NCBI GenBank assembly: GCA_003347645.1
Contig: QDFX01000006.1
Coordinates: 145,407-209,406, forward strand
From: Rhizobiaceae bacterium CPCC 101076
Lineage (GTDB): Bacteria > Pseudomonadota > Alphaproteobacteria > Rhizobiales > Methylopilaceae
Reading direction: 5' to 3'
Length of the DNA stretch: 64,000 nt
Of this stretch, positions 44,866-52,940 are shown in pieces. Numbering within the stretch: position 1 is the first letter of the stretch; every line of letters begins with the position of its first letter. The position numbers and the translations under genes were made by a program. The notes under the pieces are model-generated. The model worked only from the letters and a program-made list of their open reading frames with translations. It was not told where the DNA came from and searched no databases.

Positions 44866-46074
44866 TTGCCGAGGCAGACACAGAGGCTGAGTGCTCGCGG
44901 CGTCGCCGCGCTCACCAAAACTGGCCGTCATGCGGACGGGAACGGCCTTTATCTCGTCATCGATAAGAACGGGGCTAAGCGCTGGGTCTTCCTCTTCCGC
45001 TTCGGTGGCCGGCTTCGCGAGATGGGCCTTGGCGGTCTCTCGGCTGTCTCGCTGTCCCGTGCTCGGGAACTCGCGGGCGAGGCGAGGGCGGAAGTAGCCG
45101 CCGGCCGCAATCCGATCGAATCCCGCAAAGCCATGAGGCGTGTCCCAACATTCGGAGAATGCGCGGATCAGTTGATCGAATCCCTGCGTTCGGAATGGCG
45201 TAATGCCAAGCACAAGGCCCAGTGGGAAATGACGCTGACCGAATATGCCAAGCCGCTTCGGTCAAAGCCTGTCGATGAAATCTCCACCGAGGACGTTCTC
45301 CGCGTCCTGAAGCCGATCTGGGCCACCAAGCCCGAAACCGCCTCTCGCCTCCGTGGCCGAATAGAGCGGGTGCTCGACGCTGCGAAGGCGCTTGGCTATC
45401 GCTCAGGCGAGAACCCGGCCCTGTGGCGAGGACACCTCAAGAACCTGCTTCCACGGCGCCAGAAGCTGAGCCGGGGCCACCACGCTGCGATGCCGTATGC
45501 CGAGGTGCCGGCGTTCTGTTCCGATCTGCGCCAACTCAATTCCATTTCCGCTCAAGCGCTGCTGTTCTGCGTTTTGACGGCGACCCGCTCGGGCGAAGTG
45601 CTCGGTGCTCGCTGGTCGGAGATTGATCTCGCAAAGAAGCTCTGGACCGTCCCGGCGGCGCGTATGAAGGCGTCGCGTGAGCATCGCGTGCCGCTGGCCG
45701 GACCATGTGTCGATATTTTGGAGCGGCTACGAAACGCCAGGCGCACGGATGATGCTGGAGACTACGTTTTCGAAGGGCAACGACGAGGCAGGCCGCTTTC
45801 TGTGATGGCACTCACGATGGTGCTCCGGCGGATGAAGCACGGCCATTTCACGGTTCACGGGTTTCGATCGTCGTTCCGCGATTGGGCTGGCGAATGCACA
45901 TCGTTCCCACGCGAGGTTGCAGAAGCCGCCTTGGCTCATGTTGTCGGTGATGAGACCGAGCGCGCATACCGGCGTGGCGATGCCTTGGAGAAGCGGCGTA
46001 AGTTAATGGCCGCTTGGGCGGAGTTCATTGCCTCGTCGGCTTCAACCAACGTAGTCAGACTGGGTAGACGATGA
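44866..46074 (+). CDS. Tyrosine recombinase/integrase (DUF4102 N-terminus, P4 type)
   Basis: 402 residues, starting at a TTG. The N-terminal arm-binding domain (about 5-90, DGNGLYLVI, RWVFLFRFGGR) is followed by a core-binding domain and a catalytic domain with Arg241 (TATRSGEV), Lys268, His331-x2-Arg334 (HGFRSSFRDW), His358 and Tyr368. This set is complete, so the enzyme should be active. It drives site-specific integration and excision of a genomic island, usually at a tRNA gene. The next gene overlaps its stop (ATGA). Confidence 0.93.
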   Translation: MPRQTQRLSARGVAALTKTGRHADGNGLYLVIDKNGAKRWVFLFRFGGRLREMGLGGLSAVSLSRARELAGEARAEVAAGRNPIESRKAMRRVPTFGECADQLIESLRSEWRNAKHKAQWEMTLTEYAKPLRSKPVDEISTEDVLRVLKPIWATKPETASRLRGRIERVLDAAKALGYRSGENPALWRGHLKNLLPRRQKLSRGHHAAMPYAEVPAFCSDLRQLNSISAQALLFCVLTATRSGEVLGARWSEIDLAKKLWTVPAARMKASREHRVPLAGPCVDILERLRNARRTDDAGDYVFEGQRRGRPLSVMALTMVLRRMKHGHFTVHGFRSSFRDWAGECTSFPREVAEAALAHVVGDETERAYRRGDALEKRRKLMAAWAEFIASSASTNVVRLGRR

Positions 46075-46739
46075 GCTCTCGCAGTCTCAGCTTGGTCTCG
46101 CCCGACGACCTAAAGTCGGTCGATCGCATCCTAGAAGCCACAGCTAGAGGTGGTCGCTTCAAGGTCCCGACCGATATCGATAGAGAGGGGCTAGCTTCCG
46201 CGCTTTCATTTTGCCTCACTTGGTACAAGATGTACGCGTCCCAAGCCAAGAAACCGGAGCGCCGCCGGCGTAAAGAAGTGGCTGCGAAGATTGGCTCCTC
46301 AGCTGTGGAATTGCTTGGAGCACTCAGCAAGGCGGAACAGCTTCGTATGGTCGGTATCGATCAGCCCGATGATGCAGTTCTCGACTTTCTCCACTTGCTA
46401 GTGGACCAAGCGCGGGAGGCGGAAGACCTCTATAGCTCCCCGGGCGCATTCAAGGATGTGGGCAGCGCATTCGTGTTCTTGGCGGGAGAGCGCCTTCCTC
46501 ATGTTTACGAGAAGTATCTCGGCCACAAGGCTACGATCGGGAGGGGAGTTGAGACTAAGAAAGTACGCAGCCCACCCGCCAATAGCCCGTACATTCGTTT
46601 TGCCATAGCATTCTGCGACGAGTTCGGCGTGCGTCCAGAGGAGGGGAGGTCGTACAGCGGCGAGACTATCGCCGACGCTCTAAAGAAAGCGCGGCGACAC
46701 GCGAGTAATCAGCATGGTGCAAAAGCGAGGAAATATTAA
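46071..46739 (+). CDS. Hypothetical island protein
   Basis: 222-residue, mostly helical, soluble protein (N-terminus MSSRSLSLVSPDDLKSV). Not recognised. A basic patch KKPERRRRKEVAAK lies near residues 60-75. It overlaps the integrase stop and is probably co-transcribed with it. Base composition is lower in GC than the catabolic part, consistent with transferred DNA. Confidence 0.7.
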   Translation: MSSRSLSLVSPDDLKSVDRILEATARGGRFKVPTDIDREGLASALSFCLTWYKMYASQAKKPERRRRKEVAAKIGSSAVELLGALSKAEQLRMVGIDQPDDAVLDFLHLLVDQAREAEDLYSSPGAFKDVGSAFVFLAGERLPHVYEKYLGHKATIGRGVETKKVRSPPANSPYIRFAIAFCDEFGVRPEEGRSYSGETIADALKKARRHASNQHGAKARKY

Positions 46740-46811
46740 TTTTCGCACCATTCTACATTAACCCTGATCCATCCGCCATGATCCCTCATCGCAATTCACG
46801 CGGGGACGGAC

Positions 46812-47006
46812 ATGCACAAACCACTTGCTTACCACATCGACGAGGCCGCCAAGGTCTCGGGTATCGGGCGCTCCAAGATCTACGAAGCCGTAGGCGAGGG
46901 CGCTCTCAAGGCCGTCAAATGTGGACGGCGCACTCTCATCAAAACTGAGGATCTGGAGGCGTTCATCGCCAGCCTGCCGGCGCTAGTCACCGGCCGTGCT
47001 GCATGA
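46812..47006 (+). CDS. Excisionase/AlpA-like helix-turn-helix protein
   Basis: 64 residues with a MerR-type winged helix: IDEAAKVSGIGRSKIYEAVGEGALKAVKCGRRTLIKTEDLEAFIASLP. The pattern helix, wing with CGRR, then DLEAF is typical of recombination directionality factors and small island regulators. It lies near the integrase, the usual place for an xis. Confidence 0.82.
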   Translation: MHKPLAYHIDEAAKVSGIGRSKIYEAVGEGALKAVKCGRRTLIKTEDLEAFIASLPALVTGRAA

Positions 47007-47090
47007 CGCATGCTTGAAAGCAATCGACCCAGCGCAGCTCGCAACTGCACCGGGTCGGATTTTTCGCTATCGATCTAGGAAATCAAAAGC

Positions 47091-47243
47091 ATGAAAAACA
47101 TACCCCAAATCCCACCGAATACCAATGACATTTGCGGGCTGACACCCGCCGCTTTCTGGCTGTGTGCCCGCTACGGTGTGCGCCCGGCCATCGCCAACTT
47201 GCTGGCCTCCGGCGCCGGCCTGGGTCCGAGGGAGGCGCGCTAA
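47091..47243 (+). CDS. Small island protein of 50 residues
   Basis: Short frame from the ATG at 47091, beginning MKNIPQIPPNTNDICGL and ending GPREAR. Its stop overlaps the ATG of the next gene (TAATG), as expected for coupled phage-like genes. A central hydrophobic stretch with two cysteines is visible. Function unknown. Confidence 0.5.
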   Translation: MKNIPQIPPNTNDICGLTPAAFWLCARYGVRPAIANLLASGAGLGPREAR

Positions 47244-47530
47244 TGGCTATCCTCGAACTGAAGGCCCGAATCGGCGGCGAAAATGGTCCCGTGTTGAAGT
47301 TCAAGGGACGTCAGGCTTGGGCGCTGTCCGAGCTCACGCGAGCCGGGGAACGCGGCGTGACGCCGATCGAAGTGCCCGGGCCACGTTGGTCCGACTACGT
47401 ATTCAAGCTGCGGCGTGAAGGCGTCGCGGTCGAGACGATCGACGAGAGCCACGCCGGCCCGTATGCGGGCACGCATGCCCGCTACAAGCTCGCCACGCCG
47501 GTCACCATCATCGATGAGGTGCGGGCATGA
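47243..47530 (+). CDS. Hypothetical phage-like protein, winged-helix-like
   Basis: 95 residues from the ATG at 47243 (GGGAGG upstream). ALSELTRAGERGVTPIEVPGPRWSDYVFKLRREGVAVETI has the helix-turn-helix-wing pattern of small DNA-binding proteins found beside island replication genes; YKLATPVTI is the likely last strand. Its stop overlaps the next start (ATGA). Confidence 0.7.
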   Translation: MAILELKARIGGENGPVLKFKGRQAWALSELTRAGERGVTPIEVPGPRWSDYVFKLRREGVAVETIDESHAGPYAGTHARYKLATPVTIIDEVRA

Positions 47531-47772
47531 GCGATATCATCGTAGCCGAGTTCCAAAAGAACTCTCGCGAGGACTTTCGCGTCGCCGTCGGAGAGTTCAA
47601 GGGGCACGCCCTGGCTCATGTTCGCGCTTGGGCTAGGAAGGACGACGGCACGGTCATCCCGACGAAGAATGGCTTGTCGCTGCGGCTTCACCAGATCCCG
47701 GATTTGATCCGAGCTCTGGAGAAAGCTGCGGCCGCTGGCGAAGCCGCCGGCTTTCACGGCACCCTGGATTGA
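47527..47772 (+). CDS. PC4/p15-like transcriptional coactivator domain protein
   Basis: 81 residues. REDFRVAVGEFKGHALAHVRAWARKDDGTVIPTKNGLSLRLHQIPDLIRAL fits the PC4 single-stranded-DNA-binding fold: a curved sheet, then a helix, with the basic strand and GLSL turn. Such proteins in mobile elements may aid replication or repair. It lies in the translationally coupled cluster before the replication-like gene. Confidence 0.7.
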   Translation: MSDIIVAEFQKNSREDFRVAVGEFKGHALAHVRAWARKDDGTVIPTKNGLSLRLHQIPDLIRALEKAAAAGEAAGFHGTLD

Positions 47773-47855
47773 GCGCTATTTCGCACAACGAATGGCAGGG
47801 GGGTGAAAGCCCCTCTGTTCTTCGAGGTCGCTTCTCAGGCGGGGAGGAGTGAACC

Positions 47856-48350
47856 GTGCCACGCACCGCGAACAAGAAGGGCCGATCGATAAAAGAAGCT
47901 CGGCACCTTCGCTTGTATCACTGGCTCGTCGAGAGCGAGGCCTGGCGGTCGTTATCGCCACAAGCGCGCGCCATCTACGTCGAGATCGAACACCGCTATA
48001 ACGGCGTCAACAACGGCCGCATCGGCTTTGGGTGCCGGGAGGCAGCGGAGCACTGCCGGATCAACAAGAACACTGCCAGTCGGGCGCTCAAGGAGCTGCA
48101 GGAGAAGGGCTTTATCCGACTGCGCTTACAGGGCACCTTTCACCGCAAGGATCGTCACCAGAGCGAGTGGGTTCTAACCGCCCACCCGACGGACGACGCC
48201 AACGCCACAAAGGACTTCAGGCAGTGGCATGAAAGAAAATCCTCGGTGCCTCGTTTTCATACTGACGAGGCCTCACTTTCATACCGAGAGGCCCATTTGG
48301 GTGGTCAGAACGGTGCCGTAGTGGCCCTGAATTCGTACCGTCAGGCCTAG
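47856..48350 (+). CDS. Helix-turn-helix replication-initiator-like protein
   Basis: 164 residues from a GTG. A winged helix (about 25-105) has WRSLSPQARAIYVEIEHRYNG and FGCREAAEHCRINKNTASRALKELQEKGFIRL, a pattern seen in small replication or control proteins of Rhizobiales islands. The C-terminal tail is encoded by DNA containing iteron-like repeats (48241-48286), with a third repeat just past the stop. This suggests a lambda O-like arrangement with the origin inside the gene. Confidence 0.65.
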   Translation: MPRTANKKGRSIKEARHLRLYHWLVESEAWRSLSPQARAIYVEIEHRYNGVNNGRIGFGCREAAEHCRINKNTASRALKELQEKGFIRLRLQGTFHRKDRHQSEWVLTAHPTDDANATKDFRQWHERKSSVPRFHTDEASLSYREAHLGGQNGAVVALNSYRQA

Positions 48351-48383
48351 TTTAGGGGGCGCCTCGGTGCCCTCTTTTCATAC
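48241..48383 (+). repeat. Iteron-like direct repeats at the end of the replication-like gene
   Basis: Copies with the core TTTCATAC: CCTCGGTGCC-TCG-TTTTCATAC (48241-48262), a shorter GAGGCCTCACTTTCATAC (48267-48284), and CCTCGGTGCC-CTC-TTTTCATAC (48362-48383). The first and third differ at only 3 of 22 positions. The third lies outside the gene, so the repeat is not explained by protein repeats alone. It is followed by the AT-rich ACATATAGTATACC. Candidate initiator-binding sites or origin. Confidence 0.55.
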
Positions 48384-48447
48384 ACATATAGTATACCAGG
48401 TGAAGGCGTAGCCGGAGCATGTTCTGAACGTCTTTCGGAGCGTGCTT

Positions 48448-49131
48448 TTAGTGAGCGGGTCGCTTTATCACGTTACGCGGCCACGTTTGATACCCGAATG
48501 CCACACCGGCGGCAGCGAGCGGTATCCAGCCATCGGCCGCTTCCAACGCATAAAGCGTTACCGCGCTTGCGATGCACCACAGCGCCGGGATCACCACAAG
48601 GAACCAGCCGACCCCCAGACGCGGTACAAGGACAGCAAGCCCAAGCGTGGCGATGGCTGTAGGGTCGGGGGCTATGCCAAAGACCTCAGCGGCCTCGATG
48701 GGTCTGCCCGCAAAAAGGGCAACGAGCGGGTGCACGAAGACCGCGTAGACGACGACGCCAAGACCCACGGCGCGACGGGTACCCGGACCTGGGAAGCGCA
48801 GCGTACCTCGGTAACATCCTACCCAGAGGAACAGGGCCGCCTCGATCAGAAAGGCCGGGACGACATAGGGCGCAGCCCAGTTGATCGAGGCATAGCGGTT
48901 CCACAGGAAGCTCCATGCCACCCAAATCCAGAGCATCGCCATCAGGAACGAAATGATCTTATGCGACCGCGGGCGCGGCCGGACGAGCAGGATGAGGATC
49001 GCGACGCCTGCGGCCATGGTCAGGATTTGAAGCGGCCAGACCGCCTCATTGTGCAGTTCGAACACGCGCCAGTAGACCCGCGGCGAGAACAACAGGAAGT
49101 CGTGAAGCCTGTAGGTCCACCACTCCGACAT
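48448..49131 (-). CDS. DUF6064-family membrane protein
   Basis: 227 residues with six to seven hydrophobic segments; begins MSEWWTYRLHDFLLFSPRVYWRVFELHN, the family's N-terminal signature, and has an aromatic-rich WIWVAWSFLWNRY segment. Inner-membrane protein of unknown function. Its ATG overlaps the stop of the aldo/keto reductase gene (TGATG), so the two form an operon. Confidence 0.8.
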   Translation of the reverse strand: MSEWWTYRLHDFLLFSPRVYWRVFELHNEAVWPLQILTMAAGVAILILLVRPRPRSHKIISFLMAMLWIWVAWSFLWNRYASINWAAPYVVPAFLIEAALFLWVGCYRGTLRFPGPGTRRAVGLGVVVYAVFVHPLVALFAGRPIEAAEVFGIAPDPTAIATLGLAVLVPRLGVGWFLVVIPALWCIASAVTLYALEAADGWIPLAAAGVAFGYQTWPRNVIKRPAH

Positions 49132-50060
49132 CAAAGGTCCTGGACGTAGGCGATCATGCGGCTCCGCATCGCCTCATCGGGCAGTGGACCGGACCCTGCC
49201 GCAAGGTTTTCCCGGACGTGATCGACGCGCGTCGTCGCCGGGATCACGACGGTGATGTCCGGGTGTCCAAGAATGAACTTGAGAATGAACTGCGCCCACG
49301 TCGTTGCGCCGATTTCGCCAGCCCATTCCGGAAGCGGCGTCCCTTCGAGCCGACGGGTCAGCGCTCCCTGCTGAAACGGGCGATTGACGATCACGCCGAT
49401 GCTGCGATCACGGGCGAGACGCAGAATGCGCTCCTCCACATCGCGATCATCGATGTTGTAGGTGAGTTGAACGAAATCGAGCGGCTGCGTTCGCATGATG
49501 TCTTCGAGGAGATCATGACGGCGCCCCTCGGAAGTCGTGATGCCCACGTAACGGACATTTCCGCTCGCCTTCATATCGAAGAGTGTTTTCAGGTGGCTCT
49601 CCCAGGCGAGCAGGTTATGAACCTGGAGCAGATCGAGACGGGGCACGTCCCATAGCCTGCGCGATTGCTCGATCTGTGCCGGCCCCTGGCTGCCTGAAGA
49701 CGTCCAGACCTTGTCAGCAGCAAATAGCTGGGAAGGCCGATTAAGCTTATCGAGACCATGGCCGATCACCGCCTGCGAGGATCCATACATCGGCGAGGAA
49801 TCGATGACCCGCCCACCGGCATCGAAGAAGGCCGCCATCACCGCTGCGCATTCGTCGCGCAACACGTCGTCATTGCCGACGTTAAACGTGATCCAGGATC
49901 CCAGACCGATGGCCGGAATCCTTTCCATGGTCGATGGGATGGAACGCAGGAGTGGGCTCTGATCTTGAGCCTGTGTTTCCATACCGGGTGCGAGAGCCGC
50001 AGAAGTGATAGCCGCTGCAGCCGCCATAACATCTCTTCGCGTCGGTCCATCATTGACCAT
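49131..50060 (-). CDS. Tat-exported aldo/keto reductase
   Basis: 309 residues from the ATG at 50060. A twin-arginine-type signal (TRRDVMAAAAAITSAALAPG) is followed by an AKR barrel with the tetrad Asp (VIDSSPMY), Tyr (MYGSS), Lys (AADKVW) and His (LLQVHNL). Periplasmic AKRs with Tat signals occur in alphaproteobacteria and usually lack a known substrate. It sits in an operon with the DUF6064 membrane protein. Confidence 0.88.
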   Translation of the reverse strand: MVNDGPTRRDVMAAAAAITSAALAPGMETQAQDQSPLLRSIPSTMERIPAIGLGSWITFNVGNDDVLRDECAAVMAAFFDAGGRVIDSSPMYGSSQAVIGHGLDKLNRPSQLFAADKVWTSSGSQGPAQIEQSRRLWDVPRLDLLQVHNLLAWESHLKTLFDMKASGNVRYVGITTSEGRRHDLLEDIMRTQPLDFVQLTYNIDDRDVEERILRLARDRSIGVIVNRPFQQGALTRRLEGTPLPEWAGEIGATTWAQFILKFILGHPDITVVIPATTRVDHVRENLAAGSGPLPDEAMRSRMIAYVQDL

Positions 50061-50227
50061 GGCGGTCTCCCGTCTGCTCACACCGCGATACGGTCGTTCC
50101 TCACGAATTTTCTACAATTTTGCCTTCTCTGCGCGGACCCAATTGTATCAAAACCCTGCAGGGAAGCGTCAGCACGACATCCCACGACAATTCATCTGGG
50201 TGGAACCAAACACAAAGCGGACGCGTG

Positions 50228-50507
50228 ATGAACACAGCTTTCCTCCTCATGGCGAGTACGACGGGAAGGCGGTCATTCCGCTTAAGGCCGCTGCCGGGAC
50301 TACTTCCGTCACCTGACGCCTGGGAAGTTCCTGCGGAAGGTGTTGGCTGGCGAGATCAAGATCCCAGTGGTCCGGATCGAGAACAGCCAGAAGAGCGCCA
50401 AGGGTGTCCACCTACGAGACTTAGCCGACTACATCGACGAACGTCGTCAGCTCGCTATTAAAGAGCTCAGCCAGTTGCGGTCTGCAACTGGATCTCAGCG
50501 GCACTGA
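50228..50507 (+). pseudogene. PrtN-like (pyocin activator) gene with two frameshifts
   Basis: The parts of a PrtN-family regulator lie in three successive frames: MNTAFLLMA (from 50228), then EYDGKAVIPLKA, then CRDYFRHLTPGKFLRKVL followed by IKIPVVRIENSQKSAKG and LRDLADYIDERRQLAIKEL, ending at 50507. One missing base near 50252 and another near 50290 would account for this. The remaining sequence is well preserved, so the breaks are recent. Its 3' end overlaps the convergent cyclase gene by 13 bases. Confidence 0.75.
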
Positions 50508-51307
50508 ACGCTGTAGACAGAGACGAGACGAGCAAGCCCCTTTAGAGAACGAGGTGCGAGTTCTCTAAGCTCGGAAGTGTCGCTGATAGCATCGCGGACC
50601 GCGCCTGAGACCAAGATTGCGTCCGGCTCAGCCGCCTGACACAGACGAGCCGCTGTTTGCACAGTCGACCCGAAGAGATCATTGCTGTCGGCGACAGGCT
50701 CGCCGACATCTACACCGATGCGCACATGCAGTTTCTCTTTGCTGGCGAGGTTGAAAGCCTCAAAGCCGTGCTGGATCGCCCGAGCGCATTGCACTGCAGC
50801 ATTGGCATCATCGAGGGAGGCCATGATCCCGTCGCCCGTATGCTTGACCTCCCGCCCGCGGCTGTCCTTGAGCGCACGGCGGACGATTGCGTCATGGGCG
50901 CGAACCATTTCCACGGCCCGAGCATCTCCCAGCCGCGCCGTCATAGCTGTCGAGTCTACGATATCAGTGAACATAATAGCGCGCACGGCCGCGTCGAAAT
51001 TGACCCTCGCGTCTGGGCCATTAGACGGTGGATCGGACACCCGCCCCAGAAAAGCTTCGACGGCCGAGAGGTCTACTTCGATTACGTCCTGGGCGACATC
51101 CCCATGAGCTTCGTCGTGGACCCGCATCGCCGTTGCGATATTAGGTGCATCAATAAGACAGAATCCGGTTCCGCGGGCCTCATCGAACCAGTAGGTGAGA
51201 AAGCGGACCCCATAGCGTTCTTGGACTTCCAAATCTTTGCGATGTGCCTCGGCGATGTCGGTTGCGGTGAGGCCACTAAGATCGTGTCGGTCGAGGAAAA
51301 TCGGCAT
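50495..51307 (-). CDS. DUF4242-adenylate/guanylate cyclase fusion
   Basis: 270 residues. An N-terminal DUF4242 (nickel-binding ferredoxin-like) domain (about 1-90, MPIFLDRHDLSGLTATDIAEAH, TGFCLIDAP) is fused to a class III nucleotidyl cyclase domain (about 105-265). The metal aspartates are in MFTDIVDSTAM and KHTGDGIMAS; FGSTVQTAARL replaces the usual VNxAARL. It probably makes cAMP in the cytoplasm under control of the N-terminal sensor. Two Crp/Fnr-like genes lie about 10 kb away. Confidence 0.87.
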   Translation of the reverse strand: MPIFLDRHDLSGLTATDIAEAHRKDLEVQERYGVRFLTYWFDEARGTGFCLIDAPNIATAMRVHDEAHGDVAQDVIEVDLSAVEAFLGRVSDPPSNGPDARVNFDAAVRAIMFTDIVDSTAMTARLGDARAVEMVRAHDAIVRRALKDSRGREVKHTGDGIMASLDDANAAVQCARAIQHGFEAFNLASKEKLHVRIGVDVGEPVADSNDLFGSTVQTAARLCQAAEPDAILVSGAVRDAISDTSELRELAPRSLKGLARLVSVYSVQCR

Positions 51308-51351
51308 GTAACGGTCCTCGGTTTAGTTCAGGCTGGGTAAGTCGCGGCCGA

Positions 51352-51534
51352 TTACGCGGCTTCCTCCTCGGCACATGCCTCCGCCGGCAGCCGCCCCATG
51401 GCAGCTAGCCATTCACAGACGCCAAGCGTAACAGCGCTCCCTATCGTCGGCTTTGGTTTCGGCTCTCCCGCGATCCATTTTTCAAGCGCCGCCAGCACGT
51501 TGTCCGGCAACTCGACTTCGACAGTCTTGCTCAT
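51352..51534 (-). CDS. Small ribbon-helix-helix-like protein
   Basis: 60 residues from the ATG at 51534, which follows GGGGG. MSKTVEVELPDNVLAALEKWIAGEP has the strand-helix start of ribbon-helix-helix regulators and ends with an acidic AEEEAA tail. The second helix holds TLGVCEWLAAMG. No toxin partner is visible next to it. Confidence 0.55.
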   Translation of the reverse strand: MSKTVEVELPDNVLAALEKWIAGEPKPKPTIGSAVTLGVCEWLAAMGRLPAEACAEEEAA

Positions 51535-51635
51535 TCTGACCCCCTTTGTGGCCTTGAGCATAGACCGGGAGCGCGAGGAATCAACCGAGCGGAACAGTTG
51601 GATCGAAAGTCCATTTCTCTTTTCCGGAGGAGCGA

Positions 51636-51916
51636 ATGGAAGAGACCTTGAAGAAGCTACAGAATCGGCGCGCAATTCAGCGCTTTCGCATTAGCGAGGA
51701 TGCTGACGGCAGTCTTTGTGTCGATGCCTGGATGATGGCACGTCTTATGTGGACGATGCGGTTCGGGCAGTGCGCAAAACAATAGAACATCAGGCTCGGC
51801 AAGAAAATCGGCGGGTCCGAGTGATGATCGCGGCGATCCTCGAAAAGTTCGAGGTCGAGCCTGGCGGCGTGCCTGTGCATCGCACCTATCATCAAGCCGT
51901 CGACAAGGCAGACTGA
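51636..51916 (+). pseudogene. Possible frameshifted small gene
   Basis: GGAGGAG lies 5 bases before the ATG at 51636, which opens MEETLKKLQNRRAIQRFRIS and stops at 51785. A second frame, +2 relative to the first, reads DDGTSYVDDAVRAVRKTIEH and continues to 51916 with a plausible protein tail (VMIAAILEKFEVEPGG). The strong ribosome site belongs to one frame and the better protein to the other, so a frameshift near 51735 is likely. Two separate small genes are the alternative. Confidence 0.4.
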
Positions 51917-51964
51917 GTCACCCACCACCCGAATCCTGACCTGCTCATGCGGGTCTAGGCCACG

Positions 51965-52546
51965 CTAGGTTGCCTGCTGACCGGCCTGCAAGCCGATGCA
52001 CTCTGCGAGATCGGTCATCTCAAGCCAATCTCGGAATCGACGTGTCACCTCAGTCGCGGCCTCTGCTTGGTTATTCGCAATGCCCCATAAGGCACCTTGC
52101 TTCGGAGGCGGCTTGTAGAAGCCCCATTTCCAGTACTCGCCGCAATGGAGGTCATGAGCGAGCTCGACGTAGCCCATGTCGATTTCACCGCACATGGCGA
52201 ACCAGCGATTGTTTCTGCTGCCGGGGGCGAGCGGCAGGGGATCGTCCGATCGCTGCGGCCGAGGATGCCCCGCGACGACCTCGAAAAGCCGCGCTCGCTT
52301 CAGCCATCCGCGCCAAGCGGCCGACATGGCTTGCATCGCCTCGGGCAAGGTCGGCTCCGAGCCGTGCTTGAGGAATGAATGGTCATAGAGCGCGTAAATG
52401 CTCCAGGACCACTGGCCTTCGCGCGGGCCACCTTCGTGCTGGCTGAAGCCTCCGAGTTCGAAATCGCCCGTGACCGCTGACCAGTGCCGATCACTCGGTT
52501 CGCGAGCCCGATTACGGAGATGTGGGCGGACGAGGCGGAGGGGCAT
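51965..52546 (-). CDS. Hypothetical protein
   Basis: 193 residues from the ATG at 52546. Aromatic-rich segments (GQWSWSIYALYDHSF, EYWKWGFYKPPPKQGALWGI) and a repeated theme of helix plus RFRDWLEMTDLAEC at the end. It does not match a family I can name. No signal peptide or membrane helix. Divergent from the next gene across 51 bases. Confidence 0.6.
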   Translation of the reverse strand: MPLRLVRPHLRNRAREPSDRHWSAVTGDFELGGFSQHEGGPREGQWSWSIYALYDHSFLKHGSEPTLPEAMQAMSAAWRGWLKRARLFEVVAGHPRPQRSDDPLPLAPGSRNNRWFAMCGEIDMGYVELAHDLHCGEYWKWGFYKPPPKQGALWGIANNQAEAATEVTRRFRDWLEMTDLAECIGLQAGQQAT

Positions 52547-52597
52547 TGCCGTATCCTGTACGTTGACTCTAGTCCTATTTGTTCTCTTTCTGTTCCG

Positions 52598-52909
52598 ATG
52601 TCGATCCACACCTTAGAGGAGGCTTTCGCTGCCGGTTGGTCGCTCACGGCCCGGTGCGCTCATGGCGGCCGAGATGGGATGAAATCGGTGCGCCGGTGTC
52701 TTTGGCAGCAGGAGCTGGATCTACCGACGCTGATTGCTACCAGGGGAGGGCCGTTCCCGATCGACATGTTGCAGGAGCGGTTGATCTGTCCCCAATGCCG
52801 TTCTCGCCGCGTGGTCGTGCTGATCAGCCGACCGTCACCGGCCGAGGCGGAGACGATCCGGGTCCGCAGCTATCTGACGAATGCCCGGGGTGCGAGGAAG
52901 CGGCGTTGA
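52598..52909 (+). CDS. Hypothetical protein with C-terminal zinc-ribbon-like CxxC
   Basis: 103 residues from the ATG at 52598. MSIHTLEEAFAAGWSLTARCAHGG carries a first Cys and a late LICPQCRSRRVVVL has the CxxC of a small zinc ribbon. Proteins of this shape are common in Rhizobiales but unassigned. It precedes the SRAP gene by 31 bases and may be co-transcribed. Confidence 0.6.
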   Translation: MSIHTLEEAFAAGWSLTARCAHGGRDGMKSVRRCLWQQELDLPTLIATRGGPFPIDMLQERLICPQCRSRRVVVLISRPSPAEAETIRVRSYLTNARGARKRR

Positions 52910-52940
52910 CCCCTGATCCCGGCCATGAAAGGTGAAGGCC

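Noticed and set aside
48241..48383. CRISPR array
   Set aside because: Only three imperfect repeats with unequal spacing, two of them inside a coding region; no cas genes. Better explained as iterons.
50005..50461. Small intact genes upstream of the cyclase
   Set aside because: Each frame is a piece of one PrtN-like protein; treated as a single pseudogene.
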